Positions 27,583-36,566 of a stretch of DNA of 64,000 nt are shown here, piece after piece. The notes under the pieces were generated by a model. It was not told the origin of the DNA and did not search any database. It worked only from the letters and a program-made list of their open reading frames with translations. How positions within the stretch are numbered: position 1 is the stretch's first letter; every line of letters begins with the position of its first letter. Location of the stretch: the NCBI GenBank assembly GCA_036339375.1, contig JAYZBC010000025.1, forward strand, positions 54,026 to 118,025, read 5' to 3'. This DNA comes from JAYZBC01 sp036339375. GTDB lineage: Bacteria; Pseudomonadota; Alphaproteobacteria; MPNO01; UBA2964. Both the position numbers and the translations under genes were made by a program.

Positions 27583-28590
27583 ATGGACACTGAAAGAAGT
27601 AAAAATAAGATCGACTTACCTTCTTTCACCGATATATCTATGGCGGCCCAGAGACTGGTTGGCATTATTCACTGCACTCCTCTTTTTGAATCATTAAAAA
27701 TTAACAAAAAGTTGGGAGCCAAAATTTTTTTTAAAATGGAATCAAAACAACGGACAGGGTCTTTTAAAATCCGTGGTGCTTACAACAGAATAAGCCAAAT
27801 CCCAATAGAAACCCGCTCACGAAACATCGTTGCTTTTTCTTCAGGAAATCATGCACAGGCTGTTGCAGCAGTGGCAAAAATGCTTGATTTTAAGGCAACA
27901 ATAGTAATGCCCGAAGATGCACCAGAAATTAAAATTTCTGCAACAAGGAAGTATGGTGCAAACATAATCTTCTACAATAGACTGACAAAAAATCGTGAAA
28001 ACATTGCACGTTCCCTTATCGCCAAAAATGGTGGAACGTTAGTACCACCATTTGATCACCCTTTGGTAATTGCCGGACAAGGAACAGTAGGATTGGAAAT
28101 ATCAAAGCAACTGGAAAAGTTAAATTCAGTACCTGATGTGTTCCTTGTGCCATGCAGCGGCGGGGGACTAGTGTCTGGAATTGCAATTGCAATAAAACAA
28201 AAATTTAAAAAAGCCAAAATTTTTTCGGTTGAACCGTCAGGTTATGACGATACCGCGCGGTCGTTAAAATCAGGTAACAGAGTAGTGTTATCCCAATTTA
28301 AACCATCAATTTGTGATGCATTGTTGGTGCCAACTCCCGGAAAACTAACATTTCAAATTAACCAACGGCTTTTGTCTGGAGGTTTGGTGGTTACTGATTC
28401 CATGGTTGAGAATGCCATGAGGTTTGCTCATAATTTTCTTGGACAAAAAATAGAACCCAGTGGGTGTGCCGCATTAGCAGCATTGCTAGAAAATATTGAC
28501 AAATTTAGAAACAAAATTGTGGTAGTTATCTTATCCGGTAAAAACGTAGACCCTCATTTCTTTAATAAAATCCTGAACGAAAAAATTTAA
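27583..28590 (+). CDS. Serine/threonine dehydratase-like PLP enzyme
   Basis: Fold-type II PLP enzyme, 335 residues, that probably deaminates threonine or serine to a 2-oxo acid and ammonia. The Schiff-base Lys62 is in TGSFKIRGA, the SSGNHAQ loop binds the substrate carboxylate, and CSGGGL holds the PLP phosphate. The C-terminal regulatory ACT domain of biosynthetic IlvA is missing, which suggests a catabolic enzyme or a serine racemase or hydroxyaspartate dehydratase relative. It stands alone on its strand. A RidA-like gene that could remove its imine product lies 3.5 kb away. Confidence 0.88.
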   Translation: MDTERSKNKIDLPSFTDISMAAQRLVGIIHCTPLFESLKINKKLGAKIFFKMESKQRTGSFKIRGAYNRISQIPIETRSRNIVAFSSGNHAQAVAAVAKMLDFKATIVMPEDAPEIKISATRKYGANIIFYNRLTKNRENIARSLIAKNGGTLVPPFDHPLVIAGQGTVGLEISKQLEKLNSVPDVFLVPCSGGGLVSGIAIAIKQKFKKAKIFSVEPSGYDDTARSLKSGNRVVLSQFKPSICDALLVPTPGKLTFQINQRLLSGGLVVTDSMVENAMRFAHNFLGQKIEPSGCAALAALLENIDKFRNKIVVVILSGKNVDPHFFNKILNEKI

Positions 28591-28659
28591 GAAGTACAAT
28601 ATTTGCGAAACAATCTTATTGGTTTTATAAATTATAAAAATATAAATTTGCAATCAAAC

Positions 28660-30180
28660 CTAAATTTTAAGTTCCAAAAGTGCGTTTTCCTTAACCTCCC
28701 TACGCAATACCTTTCCAACACTACTACGGGGCAAATCATTGAGTGTTTTTATGTTTTTTGGAGATTTTATTGAACCAATAACTTGTTTGGAAAATCCAAG
28801 CATTTCGGACTCGTTAGCTTTGACACCTTTTTCTAAAACTACTGCGGCCTGAACAACTTCACCCCATTTTTCATCAGGTAAACCATACACGACACACTCA
28901 TAAATCGCTGGGTGTTTAACAAGTGCAGCTTCAACATCACTTGGATAAACATTAAACCCTCCGGAAATTATTACATCCCGTAATCTATCTTTAATAAAAA
29001 GATAACCCCTGTCATCTAAAAGGCCTACATCGCCTGTACGCAGCCAGTTTCCGGTTTTTACTGCTGATGTAGCGTCAGGCATATCCAGGTACTCACTCAT
29101 CAAAAGATCACCGCTAACTACAATTTCTCCTGTATTTCCCTCCGGCAATTCTTCATCACTATTTGGCTCCATAATTGTTACCCTTGTAAGAAAACTTGAA
29201 GGACCCACTGATTCTACATTCTTCTCTTTCAGCATTTCATTTGGAGAAAGATAAGTCACTATTTGGGGTGCCTCGGTTTGCCCATAATTTGTAGCTAAAA
29301 CAGGACCAAAAACCCCCTGTGCCGCACGAATTTTTTCAGAAGGCATTGGAGCCCCACCATAAATAAGCCTTGAAAGCATGGGGAATTTCTGTTCTTCGCC
29401 TCCAATCTCTGACATCATCATGTAAATAACGGTTGGTGGAATAAAACTCGTTGTAATATCCCTATTTTTGAAAGCATCCAGAATATCCGGTGGCCTCATA
29501 ATCCTTTTACCAAGGACAAGGGTGCCCCCGACACCCAAAATTGGTGTAACATAACAAGAGGTACCGTGAGTAAGAGGAGAACAAACAAGGTAGCGGTCTC
29601 CACCACATAATTCCAATTCATTGATCATACAAGCGGCTCCCGTTAACCAGGAACGATAAGGTTGCAATACTCCCTTCGGCCTACCACTCGAACCACCGGT
29701 AAATTTGATTGCTTGAATATTTTCACCATTAAAGTTATTAATATTTGGCCGCTTACCGCGATTTTTTTCTATCAATCCTCCGATTGTATCCAAGGCGGTT
29801 GACATTCCACTAAACCCAACAATTTTTTCCCCTTTAAATAAACCCACTTGGCCTTCACAATCTTCATCAAAAATCAAGATTGAAGGTTTTGCCGCTTCAA
29901 TTTTTAATTGGATGTCATTTTTCCCATCGCGTGGGTTTAAGGGTACCCAAACTTTTCCTGCTGCCATGACAGCCAACAAACCAATTAAATGCTCCAAAGA
30001 ATTATATCCACAAATCGCCACACGCGATTGCGGTCTTTCATCGAGCCCGTGTATGGCCGCAGCAAGGGAATTAACCCGTTCTACCAATGAGGCGTAAGTG
30101 ATAACTTCAGTTTCAGTCTCAACGGCTACAGCGTTCGGCGCCCGCCGGCAGGAAGCATACAAAAAATCTATTGGAAACAT
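28660..30180 (-). CDS. AMP-forming acyl-CoA synthetase/ligase
   Basis: ANL-superfamily enzyme, 506 residues, that activates a carboxylic acid through an acyl-adenylate to a CoA thioester. The A3 loop reads FTGGSSGRPKGV (residues 160-171), within the accepted pattern. ATNYGQTE (A5), WLRTGDVG (A7) and the hinge RLRDVIISGGFNVYP (A8) follow, and Lys490 in SSVGKVLRR is the adenylation lysine. There is no signal peptide. It starts nine bases after the riboflavin-kinase-like gene, so the two are probably one unit. The acid substrate is unknown; an aromatic or medium-chain acid would suit the neighbourhood. Confidence 0.9.
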   Translation of the reverse strand: MFPIDFLYASCRRAPNAVAVETETEVITYASLVERVNSLAAAIHGLDERPQSRVAICGYNSLEHLIGLLAVMAAGKVWVPLNPRDGKNDIQLKIEAAKPSILIFDEDCEGQVGLFKGEKIVGFSGMSTALDTIGGLIEKNRGKRPNINNFNGENIQAIKFTGGSSGRPKGVLQPYRSWLTGAACMINELELCGGDRYLVCSPLTHGTSCYVTPILGVGGTLVLGKRIMRPPDILDAFKNRDITTSFIPPTVIYMMMSEIGGEEQKFPMLSRLIYGGAPMPSEKIRAAQGVFGPVLATNYGQTEAPQIVTYLSPNEMLKEKNVESVGPSSFLTRVTIMEPNSDEELPEGNTGEIVVSGDLLMSEYLDMPDATSAVKTGNWLRTGDVGLLDDRGYLFIKDRLRDVIISGGFNVYPSDVEAALVKHPAIYECVVYGLPDEKWGEVVQAAVVLEKGVKANESEMLGFSKQVIGSIKSPKNIKTLNDLPRSSVGKVLRREVKENALLELKI

Positions 30181-30189
30181 AAAATTATT

Positions 30190-30588
30190 TCACTCTAGAA
30201 AAATTTTTATTGAAATCACCTGTCCATCTCGAATTCCTAAAGTATCCCTTATGGGCAATACGGAAATCAATTCAATTTGGTCAGGAGGGTAGTCTTTTAT
30301 CTGTGGCAAAATTATAGCTGCTTCAATTCTTTCCTCAATTGTAGAAAGAAAACAGCGGGCATCACACCAATCTGAGCGATGTGGCTGCAATAAAATTCCC
30401 GGTAAATTTCTGATCCAAGACCATTTTTTCTTTGATATTTCATCTGTTACAAGGGCATTTAAAGTCCCGGGGAAAGGGTCAATTCCAAGGTTTTTATGAA
30501 ACGCTTTTCGTGCCCAATCTAACTGTGTAAACTCAGACCCTTTACCTAACCCTGTAACAATTTTTCCGAGTACTGATTCTGTTCTCAT
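30190..30588 (-). CDS. DUF120 / CTP-dependent riboflavin kinase-like protein
   Basis: A 132-residue protein resembling the archaeal RibK cradle-loop barrel. Matching landmarks are GKIVTGLGKGSEF at the N-terminus, the GIDPFPGTLNA motif whose Thr and Asn bind magnesium in the archaeal enzyme (from memory), and AAIILPQ followed by YPPDQIELIS and a final LGIRDGQVISI. No other domain is attached. Bacteria normally use the unrelated RibCF, so this would be an unusual second flavin kinase or a relative with another substrate. A TTG at 30627 extends the frame; the ATG at 30588 is preferred, although neither has a clear ribosome site. Confidence 0.72.
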   Translation of the reverse strand: MRTESVLGKIVTGLGKGSEFTQLDWARKAFHKNLGIDPFPGTLNALVTDEISKKKWSWIRNLPGILLQPHRSDWCDARCFLSTIEERIEAAIILPQIKDYPPDQIELISVLPIRDTLGIRDGQVISIKIFLE

Positions 30589-30619
30589 TTTTCTATCAAT
30601 ATTTTTGTCCAACTTAACA

Positions 30620-30648
30620 TTGCACAACCAACTTTAGATGAGCAATAT
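30620..30648 (+). promoter_or_regulatory. Possible promoter for tRNA-Gly
   Basis: TTGCAC (30620-30625) and CAATAT (30643-30648) are 17 bases apart and end 28 bases before the tRNA. The -35 box is good and the -10 box weak. This is the best pair I find ahead of the tRNA. Confidence 0.35.
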
Positions 30649-30676
30649 TCAAAATAGGACAAAAACTTTTAAATCA

Positions 30677-30751
30677 GCGGGTGTAGCTCAGTGGTAGAGC
30701 ACGAGCTTCCCAAGCTCGGTGTCGAGGGTTCAATTCCCTTCACCCGCTCCA
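30677..30751 (+). tRNA. tRNA-Gly (anticodon CCC)
   Basis: A full cloverleaf of 75 bases. The acceptor stem is GCGGGTG with CACCCGC, the D stem GCTC with GAGC, the anticodon stem CGAGC with GCTCG around loop TTCCCAA, and the T loop TTCAATT. The anticodon at positions 34-36 is CCC, reading GGG. CCA is encoded. It lies between the divergent riboflavin-kinase-like gene and the CoA-transferase gene, which is read toward it. Confidence 0.97.
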
Positions 30752-30783
30752 GTTTCGAAGTGCTGTGATAATTGTATCATAAA

Positions 30784-32010
30784 TCAAATGATGGACTGCC
30801 CCTTGAGTTCATTGATTTCTTCTTCTTGTAACTCAAGAACTTCCTCCAAAACCTCTTCCGTATGTGCACCCAAAATTGGGGGAGAGTGTCGATATGTTAC
30901 CGGTGTTGCAGAGAAATTTAGGGGACTACCGACTAGTGAAACATTTTGTCCATCCACAGCATCGTGAGGCATTTGTATTATCATGCCACGTTCCTGCACA
31001 TGTTTATCATTAAAAACCTGTTCTATTGAATTAATAGGACCACAACCAATGGTTAATTTTTGGAGCGCAGTCAGCCATTCTTTTGAGGTTTTTGAAGCCA
31101 TAACAGGCTGCATAGCCATAATCAGCGTATCTCTATTCTTAACTCGAGCACTATTGCTTTTATAAAGCTCATCATTTGCGAGTTCTTCACAATTCGCAAA
31201 CTCACAAAACCGTTGAAATTGTGGATCATTGCCAATTGTCAGCATAATATGACTATCCTTAGTCGCAAAAACTTGGTAGGGAACAATATTAGGATGTCCG
31301 TTGCCAAGGCGGGGTGGATTTGACCCACTAGTAAGGTAATTCATTGCCTGTATAGAAAGCCAAGCTGCTTGAGTATCTAACATTCCAATATCGATATATT
31401 GACCCTGACCGTCGCACTCTCGTGACCGTAGGGCAGCACAAATTGCCACAGTTGCATACATGCCTGCCATAATATCGGCTATTGGGACACCGGTTTTCAT
31501 GGGATCACCTTGGGGCTCACCCGTGACACTCATAATCCCGCCCATGGCCTGAATAAGCGGATCGTACCCCGCTCTTTCAGCGTATGGCCCGTTTTGACCA
31601 AACCCTGTGATTGAACAATAAATAAGCCTTGGACATTCATTTTTTAAAGTTTCATAACCTAGGCCATACCGAACAAGGTTACCGACTTTAAAATTTTCTA
31701 CTAATACGTCTGCCTTTTTTGCTATGCGACGAACTAAATCCTGACCCTCTTTTTTGGAAATATCGATAGAAACAGACCTTTTGTTACGATTGGCACCCAA
31801 AAAATAAGCACTCTCTAAGGTATCCTCCCCTTCTTTATTTTGTAAAAAGGGCGGTCCAAATCGCCGAGTGTCATCACCATTGTTCGGACGTTCTATTTTG
31901 ATAATATTCGCCCCTAAATCCCCTAAAATTTGTGTACAAAAAGGTCCCGCTAAAATTCGGGTTAGATCAAGAACAGTGATCCCATCAAGAGCTCCACTAT
32001 TTTTTTTCAT
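30784..32010 (-). CDS. CaiB/BaiF family (class III) CoA-transferase
   Basis: Moves CoA between carboxylic acids through an aspartyl-CoA anhydride. The N-terminal LDGITVLDLTRILAGPFC is the family signature, VENFKVGNL and ITGFGQNGPY follow, and the nucleophile is Asp179 in VPIADIMAGMYA. At 408 residues it is a normal monomer of the interlocked dimer. The substrate pair is unknown; itaconyl-, succinyl- and aryl-CoA transferases all belong here. Its 3' end faces the tRNA-Gly gene. Confidence 0.93.
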   Translation of the reverse strand: MKKNSGALDGITVLDLTRILAGPFCTQILGDLGANIIKIERPNNGDDTRRFGPPFLQNKEGEDTLESAYFLGANRNKRSVSIDISKKEGQDLVRRIAKKADVLVENFKVGNLVRYGLGYETLKNECPRLIYCSITGFGQNGPYAERAGYDPLIQAMGGIMSVTGEPQGDPMKTGVPIADIMAGMYATVAICAALRSRECDGQGQYIDIGMLDTQAAWLSIQAMNYLTSGSNPPRLGNGHPNIVPYQVFATKDSHIMLTIGNDPQFQRFCEFANCEELANDELYKSNSARVKNRDTLIMAMQPVMASKTSKEWLTALQKLTIGCGPINSIEQVFNDKHVQERGMIIQMPHDAVDGQNVSLVGSPLNFSATPVTYRHSPPILGAHTEEVLEEVLELQEEEINELKGQSII

Positions 32011-32132
32011 GGTTTCATCCTGTAATTATTATTCTACGCACAGTCACTATCGAAAAAAATTCTAAAACAAAGTTGACAGGTTCCCCACTGATAATTCAAC
32101 CTTTTAACAAAAGTTGCATAAACGAAAATACA

Positions 32133-32606
32133 ATGATTGACAGGATAGAAAAAAAAATCAATCAAATGGGGTACACTTTGCCGAAGCCATTTGTTTACCC
32201 CAGTCCTAATAGGACAGGGTGCCTCAAAACGGGTAATTTGTTGTTTGTTTCAGGACACCCTCCGCCGATGGATTTCGGAGTGGCCGTGTTCGGCAAAGTT
32301 GGGGCAACAATTACTGAAGAAGAAGCCGTAATTTCCGCTCGTGCAACCGGTCTAAATATGCTTGCATCAATTAAACAGCAACTCGGTGACCTTCAGAAGA
32401 TCAACAGGATAGTTAAATTAAATGGTATGGTAAATTCTGCACCCGGTTTTCAACGTCAGTTTGCCGTCATTGATGGTGCTTCTAATTTATTTTATGAATT
32501 ACTCGGACCAAGACATGGACAGCATGCAAGGAGCGCTGTTGGAATGTTCGAATTGCCCAGAGGATTTTGTATGGAAATTGAAGGTATTTTTGAAATAAAG
32601 GTTTAA
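32133..32606 (+). CDS. RidA/YjgF-family protein (chorismate-mutase-like subgroup)
   Basis: A 157-residue member of the YjgF/YER057c/UK114 superfamily, of the longer subgroup. It shows LLFVSGHPPP, the FGKVGATITEEEAVISAR segment, LGDLQKINRIVKLNGMVNSAP and HARSAVGMFELP. RidA proper hydrolyses reactive enamine/imine intermediates; the role of this subgroup is less settled. The frame is open from a TTG at 32073, but family members align from the ATG at 32133. Its last four bases overlap the end of the convergent FAH gene. Confidence 0.88.
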   Translation: MIDRIEKKINQMGYTLPKPFVYPSPNRTGCLKTGNLLFVSGHPPPMDFGVAVFGKVGATITEEEAVISARATGLNMLASIKQQLGDLQKINRIVKLNGMVNSAPGFQRQFAVIDGASNLFYELLGPRHGQHARSAVGMFELPRGFCMEIEGIFEIKV

Positions 32607-33451
32607 CCTGGGTAAGATATTATTTTATGTTTTTGTTGGCCGAGACCATCAATTCCCATATCAATAACATCATTTGGTTGCAACCATTTTGGTGGTTTAA
32701 ATCCAACAGCCACTCCGTGCGGAGAACCGGTTGTTAACACGTCACCAGGATTAAGCGACATAAACTCACTCACATATGCTACTAATTCGGCCATTCCAAA
32801 AACCATGTCAGAGGTATTGCCGTCTTGGCGAATTTCGTCGTTCACCTTCGTCCAGATACGCTTTTTTTGTGGATTGCCAAATTCATCTGCTGTCACTAAC
32901 CAGGGGCCAAGAGGACCGAAAGTGTTAGCACTCTTGCCCTTTGTTGTGCCGCCCGCTCTTTCTCGCTGAAAGGCCCGCTCGGAAACATCATTCATTATGC
33001 AGTATCCCGCTATATAGTTGAGACCCTCAGCAGCACTCACATTAATAGCGGTCCGCCCAATTATCGCAGCAAGTTCCACTTCGTAATCTAAATTTGTTGA
33101 AGTCTTTGGTTTGATTATTGGATCAAATGGACCAACTACCGAACTAATCGCTTTTAAAAATAATACAGGCTCTTCAGGCCGAGTGTATCCCATTTCTAAA
33201 ATATGGTTCATGTAATTCTGTCCAACAGCAACGATTTTTGGAATACCCGATATTGGAACACCAAGACGAGGTTCACCTTTTACTTCGGGAAGCGTATGAA
33301 AATTTAAATTTTGCAGTTGAGCAAGATTATCAGGAGCAAGTGTATCCCCTGTAATATCTGAAATTTTTCCGGATAAATCACGAAGCAAACCGGATCGGTC
33401 TATCAACCCAGGTTTTTCTTCCCCTATATTGCCAAATCTTACAAGTTTCAT
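32603..33451 (-). CDS. Fumarylacetoacetate hydrolase (FAH) family protein
   Basis: Metal-dependent hydrolase or hydratase, 282 residues, acting on 2,4-dioxo or ureido acids. The C-terminal FAH domain begins near residue 70 with VAVGQNYMNH. The metal ligands lie in YEVELAAIIG and NDVSERAFQRE, and the TTKGKSANTFGPLGPW segment carries the conserved lysine. GDVLTTGSPHGVAVG closes the fold. It resembles ureidoglycolate lyase and acylpyruvase annotations; specificity is not readable. It is divergent from the molybdoenzyme gene with a 65-base gap. Confidence 0.9.
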   Translation of the reverse strand: MKLVRFGNIGEEKPGLIDRSGLLRDLSGKISDITGDTLAPDNLAQLQNLNFHTLPEVKGEPRLGVPISGIPKIVAVGQNYMNHILEMGYTRPEEPVLFLKAISSVVGPFDPIIKPKTSTNLDYEVELAAIIGRTAINVSAAEGLNYIAGYCIMNDVSERAFQRERAGGTTKGKSANTFGPLGPWLVTADEFGNPQKKRIWTKVNDEIRQDGNTSDMVFGMAELVAYVSEFMSLNPGDVLTTGSPHGVAVGFKPPKWLQPNDVIDMGIDGLGQQKHKIISYPG

Positions 33452-33516
33452 TTCTATCCTTTAAATTTTTAGACATGCTTAGTGCCAATACGTCCTTATT
33501 GCAGTAGAATTGAATT

Positions 33517-35670
33517 ATGGCAAAGGAAAAAAATGTTGTTCCCACTACCTGTTGGGAGTGTAGCACTCATTGTGGCGCCTTAATGTCCGTAAAGGACGGT
33601 AGAGTTACAAAAATAGTGCCTAACAACAAACATCCAAGTTCACTAGGAGCATTTTGTGTCAAAGGTTTCCGTGGTTTACCGGAACTTACCTATCACCCTA
33701 AAAGGATATTGTCCCCCATGAAACGAATGGGGGGTCGTGGCGAGGGAAAATGGGAAAACATTACCTGGGACGAAGCGTTAAATATTTTTTATCAAAAAAT
33801 GTTTTCCGTTATAGACAAATTCGGCCCAGTTTCAGTCTGTGGTGCTGTTAGCAACGCCCATTTTAGCCGTGGGGTTTCTTTAGCTCTTTTGATGAGAGCC
33901 TTTGGATCGCCAAACTGGATGATAAATCAAGACCTATGCGGTGGTTGCCGTGCGGTTTCGGATAAATTAACAGGGCTCAATATTTCGAATGGTGAGGATA
34001 TAGAAAATACCAATTGCGCATTAATCGTTGGACGTAACCCTTCGGCTGCAGACCCCGTACAATGGCTCTCATTAAAGAGAGCAAAAAGTCGTGGGGCAAA
34101 AATAATCACTATAGACCCGGCAAAGACCCCTGCTGCTTTGATGGCTGATATTTGGCTCCGTCCTAAAATTGGCACGGATGCAGCAATAGGTCTCGCCCTG
34201 ACTAATTGGCTGATAAAAAACAAACAATATGACAAAGACTTCGTTAATCATTTCTGCCATGGATTTGATAAACTTGCTGAAAGGGCAGAGAAATTTACAC
34301 CTGATTTCGCTTCAAAGATAAGTGGCGTCAATGCAAAAGACATCGTTAAAGCTGCTGAATACTACGCAAACGGACCGTCCTGTTTTGTAAGTGGACATGG
34401 GATAGATGCTTTTAGTGCCGGCGTCCAAACATACCGCACTTTTCATGCTCTAGTCGCCATAAGTGGTAATTTGGATCGTAAGGGCGGTAATCGTCGGGTA
34501 AAAAGACCCCCGGGTTTCACAAATTATATAGAAGTGCTGCACAAACAAGAGTTTCGCCTGCCTCATAAAATAGAAAAACAAACCATTGGAGCTGAGAAGT
34601 TTCCCTTATGGGCTGGCCCTGAAGGGTGGCAAACCGCCTGCCATAATCCCTCAGTTATCAATGCCATCCTTACCGGCAAACCCTACCCCATTCGTGCCCT
34701 TTATGTAACCGGTGTCAACATAGTGGTTACCTATCCTAACACAAAAAAAACGATTGAAGCGCTTAAATCCCTCGACTTTCTTTGTGTAGCGACCCATATG
34801 ATGACGCCGACTGCAGAATTTGCAGACCTAATTTTGCCAAAAACGACTGGCCTAGAAGATGAAGAAATTTCTCTGGAAGCAAGTGGCCCCTGTTTGAGTG
34901 TCATTCAACCAGCTCACCCACCACTTGGTGAGGCTCGAAGTGATTTTATGATAGCTCAGAATTTGGTCCACCTAATGGAAAAGGGAAGAAATCCCCATGC
35001 CCGTCGTTATTTTCCTTGGAAAACTAAAAGCGATTTCAATAAATTCCTTTTAGGAGATGGACCAATAAACATTAAACAACTCAAACGAGATGGTTATGCA
35101 CAGTACGAATATAAATTAGAAAATTTTCGTGAAGAAGGATTCAAAACCAAGACCGGGAAAATAGAGTTATTTTCTGAAAAACTAGCAACACTTGGATTGG
35201 ATCCCCTTCCTAACTACGTACCCATACCCCCCACCGAGCGAAAAACAAAGACTAATTTTCCATATACACTCCTCACGGGAGCGAGGGAGAAAACCTACCA
35301 TCACTCACGTTTTCGAGATCAAAACTGGGCTAGAAAAGTGTCGCCTGACCCCTGGTTACAACTTCACCCTGAAACGGCAACTAAAATTGGAGTTAAAACT
35401 GACGATTGGGTCAAAGTGGAAACGCCTAAAGGACAGCATTCTTGTTACCTAAAAGTGAAAGTTACAGACACCACTATGCCTGATTTAGCACGGACTGGTA
35501 TGGGCTGGTGGTATCCAGAGAGTAAAGGCCCAGAACATGGGGCTCTAGACATTAATATCAACGTAGCACTCAGCTATGACGGGCCATGGGATCCAGCAAC
35601 CGGTTCATCAGATATTCGCGGATTACCTTGCCGAATTACTCGGACTAACAACATGGTTGTAAATAGATAA
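33517..35670 (+). CDS. Cytosolic molybdopterin oxidoreductase of the DMSO reductase family
   Basis: A 717-residue bis-MGD enzyme without signal peptide or twin arginines. An N-terminal [4Fe-4S] site uses Cys12, Cys15, Cys19 and Cys47. The metal ligand is probably Cys141, in SPNWMINQDLCGG. The C-terminal dinucleotide-binding domain runs from LLTGAREKTYHHSRF to the end. The cysteine spacing, overall length and Cys ligand position recall acetylene hydratase and related cytosolic enzymes, but the residue after the second cysteine is Ser16, where acetylene hydratase has its catalytic Asp (from memory). It lies directly upstream of the lower meta-pathway genes, with 83 bases between. No dedicated electron-transfer subunit is adjacent. 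The reaction is unknown. Confidence 0.88.
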   Translation: MAKEKNVVPTTCWECSTHCGALMSVKDGRVTKIVPNNKHPSSLGAFCVKGFRGLPELTYHPKRILSPMKRMGGRGEGKWENITWDEALNIFYQKMFSVIDKFGPVSVCGAVSNAHFSRGVSLALLMRAFGSPNWMINQDLCGGCRAVSDKLTGLNISNGEDIENTNCALIVGRNPSAADPVQWLSLKRAKSRGAKIITIDPAKTPAALMADIWLRPKIGTDAAIGLALTNWLIKNKQYDKDFVNHFCHGFDKLAERAEKFTPDFASKISGVNAKDIVKAAEYYANGPSCFVSGHGIDAFSAGVQTYRTFHALVAISGNLDRKGGNRRVKRPPGFTNYIEVLHKQEFRLPHKIEKQTIGAEKFPLWAGPEGWQTACHNPSVINAILTGKPYPIRALYVTGVNIVVTYPNTKKTIEALKSLDFLCVATHMMTPTAEFADLILPKTTGLEDEEISLEASGPCLSVIQPAHPPLGEARSDFMIAQNLVHLMEKGRNPHARRYFPWKTKSDFNKFLLGDGPINIKQLKRDGYAQYEYKLENFREEGFKTKTGKIELFSEKLATLGLDPLPNYVPIPPTERKTKTNFPYTLLTGAREKTYHHSRFRDQNWARKVSPDPWLQLHPETATKIGVKTDDWVKVETPKGQHSCYLKVKVTDTTMPDLARTGMGWWYPESKGPEHGALDININVALSYDGPWDPATGSSDIRGLPCRITRTNNMVVNR

Positions 35671-35753
35671 TGCTTGGAAAGAAGTATTTTCATGCATAAG
35701 GACCTGGATTATAACTTTCTTGATTATTCTAATTTTTAATAGAAGGCAAAAAA

Positions 35754-36554
35754 ATGGCCCAAAGACGTTCAAAAAAAGATCCTGTTTTGACCGCAGCAAG
35801 AAGGTTGCGTTCTGCTTTAAATAGCGGGCGTCCCTGCAAACCTATTCGAGACTTAGTAAAAAAGGGTGATTTGGATTCCGCTTATTCTATACAGCAGGCA
35901 AATACTGATTACTGGATTAAAGAGGGCCGTCGCCCGGTTGGTCGCAAAATTGGATTGACCGCAAAAACTGTCCAAAAACAGCTCGGAGTGAATCAACCAG
36001 ATTACGGTATTCTTTTTGCTGACATGGAAATTGTAGATGGGGATGAAATCTCATCGGCTCTCCTCATGCAGCCAAAGGTAGAAGGAGAAATAGCTTTGGT
36101 GCTGGACGATGATCTAGTTGATGAACAAATTACTCTGGTCGACTTGGTGAACTCAGTGGCTTATTGCCTCCCAGCAATCGAAATTGTTGGAAGCCGTATA
36201 TCCAATTGGGACATTACAATTGTTGATACAATTGCTGATAACGCTTCTTCGGGTTTGTACGTCCTAGGTACAAAACCAGTTGGCCTGCATGAGATTGACC
36301 TCAGAATGTGCGGTATGGTTATGGAAAATCGGGGGAAGCAAGTTTCCATTGGGGCAGGCGTGGCATGTTTAGGTAACCCACTTAATGCTGCCCTTTGGTT
36401 AGCCCGTAAAATGGTTGCTGTCGGCATGCCGCTTATGGCCGGGGATACAATCATTACAGGGGCTTTGGGGCCCATGGCACCTGTAACTCCTGGAGATGTA
36501 ATCGAAGTCCGCATTTCGGGGTTAGGGTCTGTTCGGTCTGTATTTGCTAAATAA
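35754..36554 (+). CDS. dmpE: 2-oxopent-4-enoate hydratase (DmpE/MhpD type)
   Basis: Adds water to 2-hydroxypenta-2,4-dienoate to give 4-hydroxy-2-oxovalerate. GRKIGLTAKTVQKQLGVNQPDYG fits the DmpE pattern, QPKVEGEIALVL supplies metal-binding acids, and VDTIADNASSGLYVLG and GAGVACLGNPLNA follow. 266 residues is typical. Its place directly before the DmpF and DmpG homologues matches the classic E-F-G-H order and supports the hydratase call over the paralogous decarboxylase. An AAAGGAG after its stop serves the next gene. Confidence 0.92.
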   Translation: MAQRRSKKDPVLTAARRLRSALNSGRPCKPIRDLVKKGDLDSAYSIQQANTDYWIKEGRRPVGRKIGLTAKTVQKQLGVNQPDYGILFADMEIVDGDEISSALLMQPKVEGEIALVLDDDLVDEQITLVDLVNSVAYCLPAIEIVGSRISNWDITIVDTIADNASSGLYVLGTKPVGLHEIDLRMCGMVMENRGKQVSIGAGVACLGNPLNAALWLARKMVAVGMPLMAGDTIITGALGPMAPVTPGDVIEVRISGLGSVRSVFAK

Positions 36555-36566
36555 AGGAGTGCCATA

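Noticed and set aside
28660..30180. A3 loop of the acyl-CoA ligase reading TGGSSGRPKG as an apparent anomaly
   Set aside because: It still fits the accepted AMP-binding pattern, so it is not unusual.
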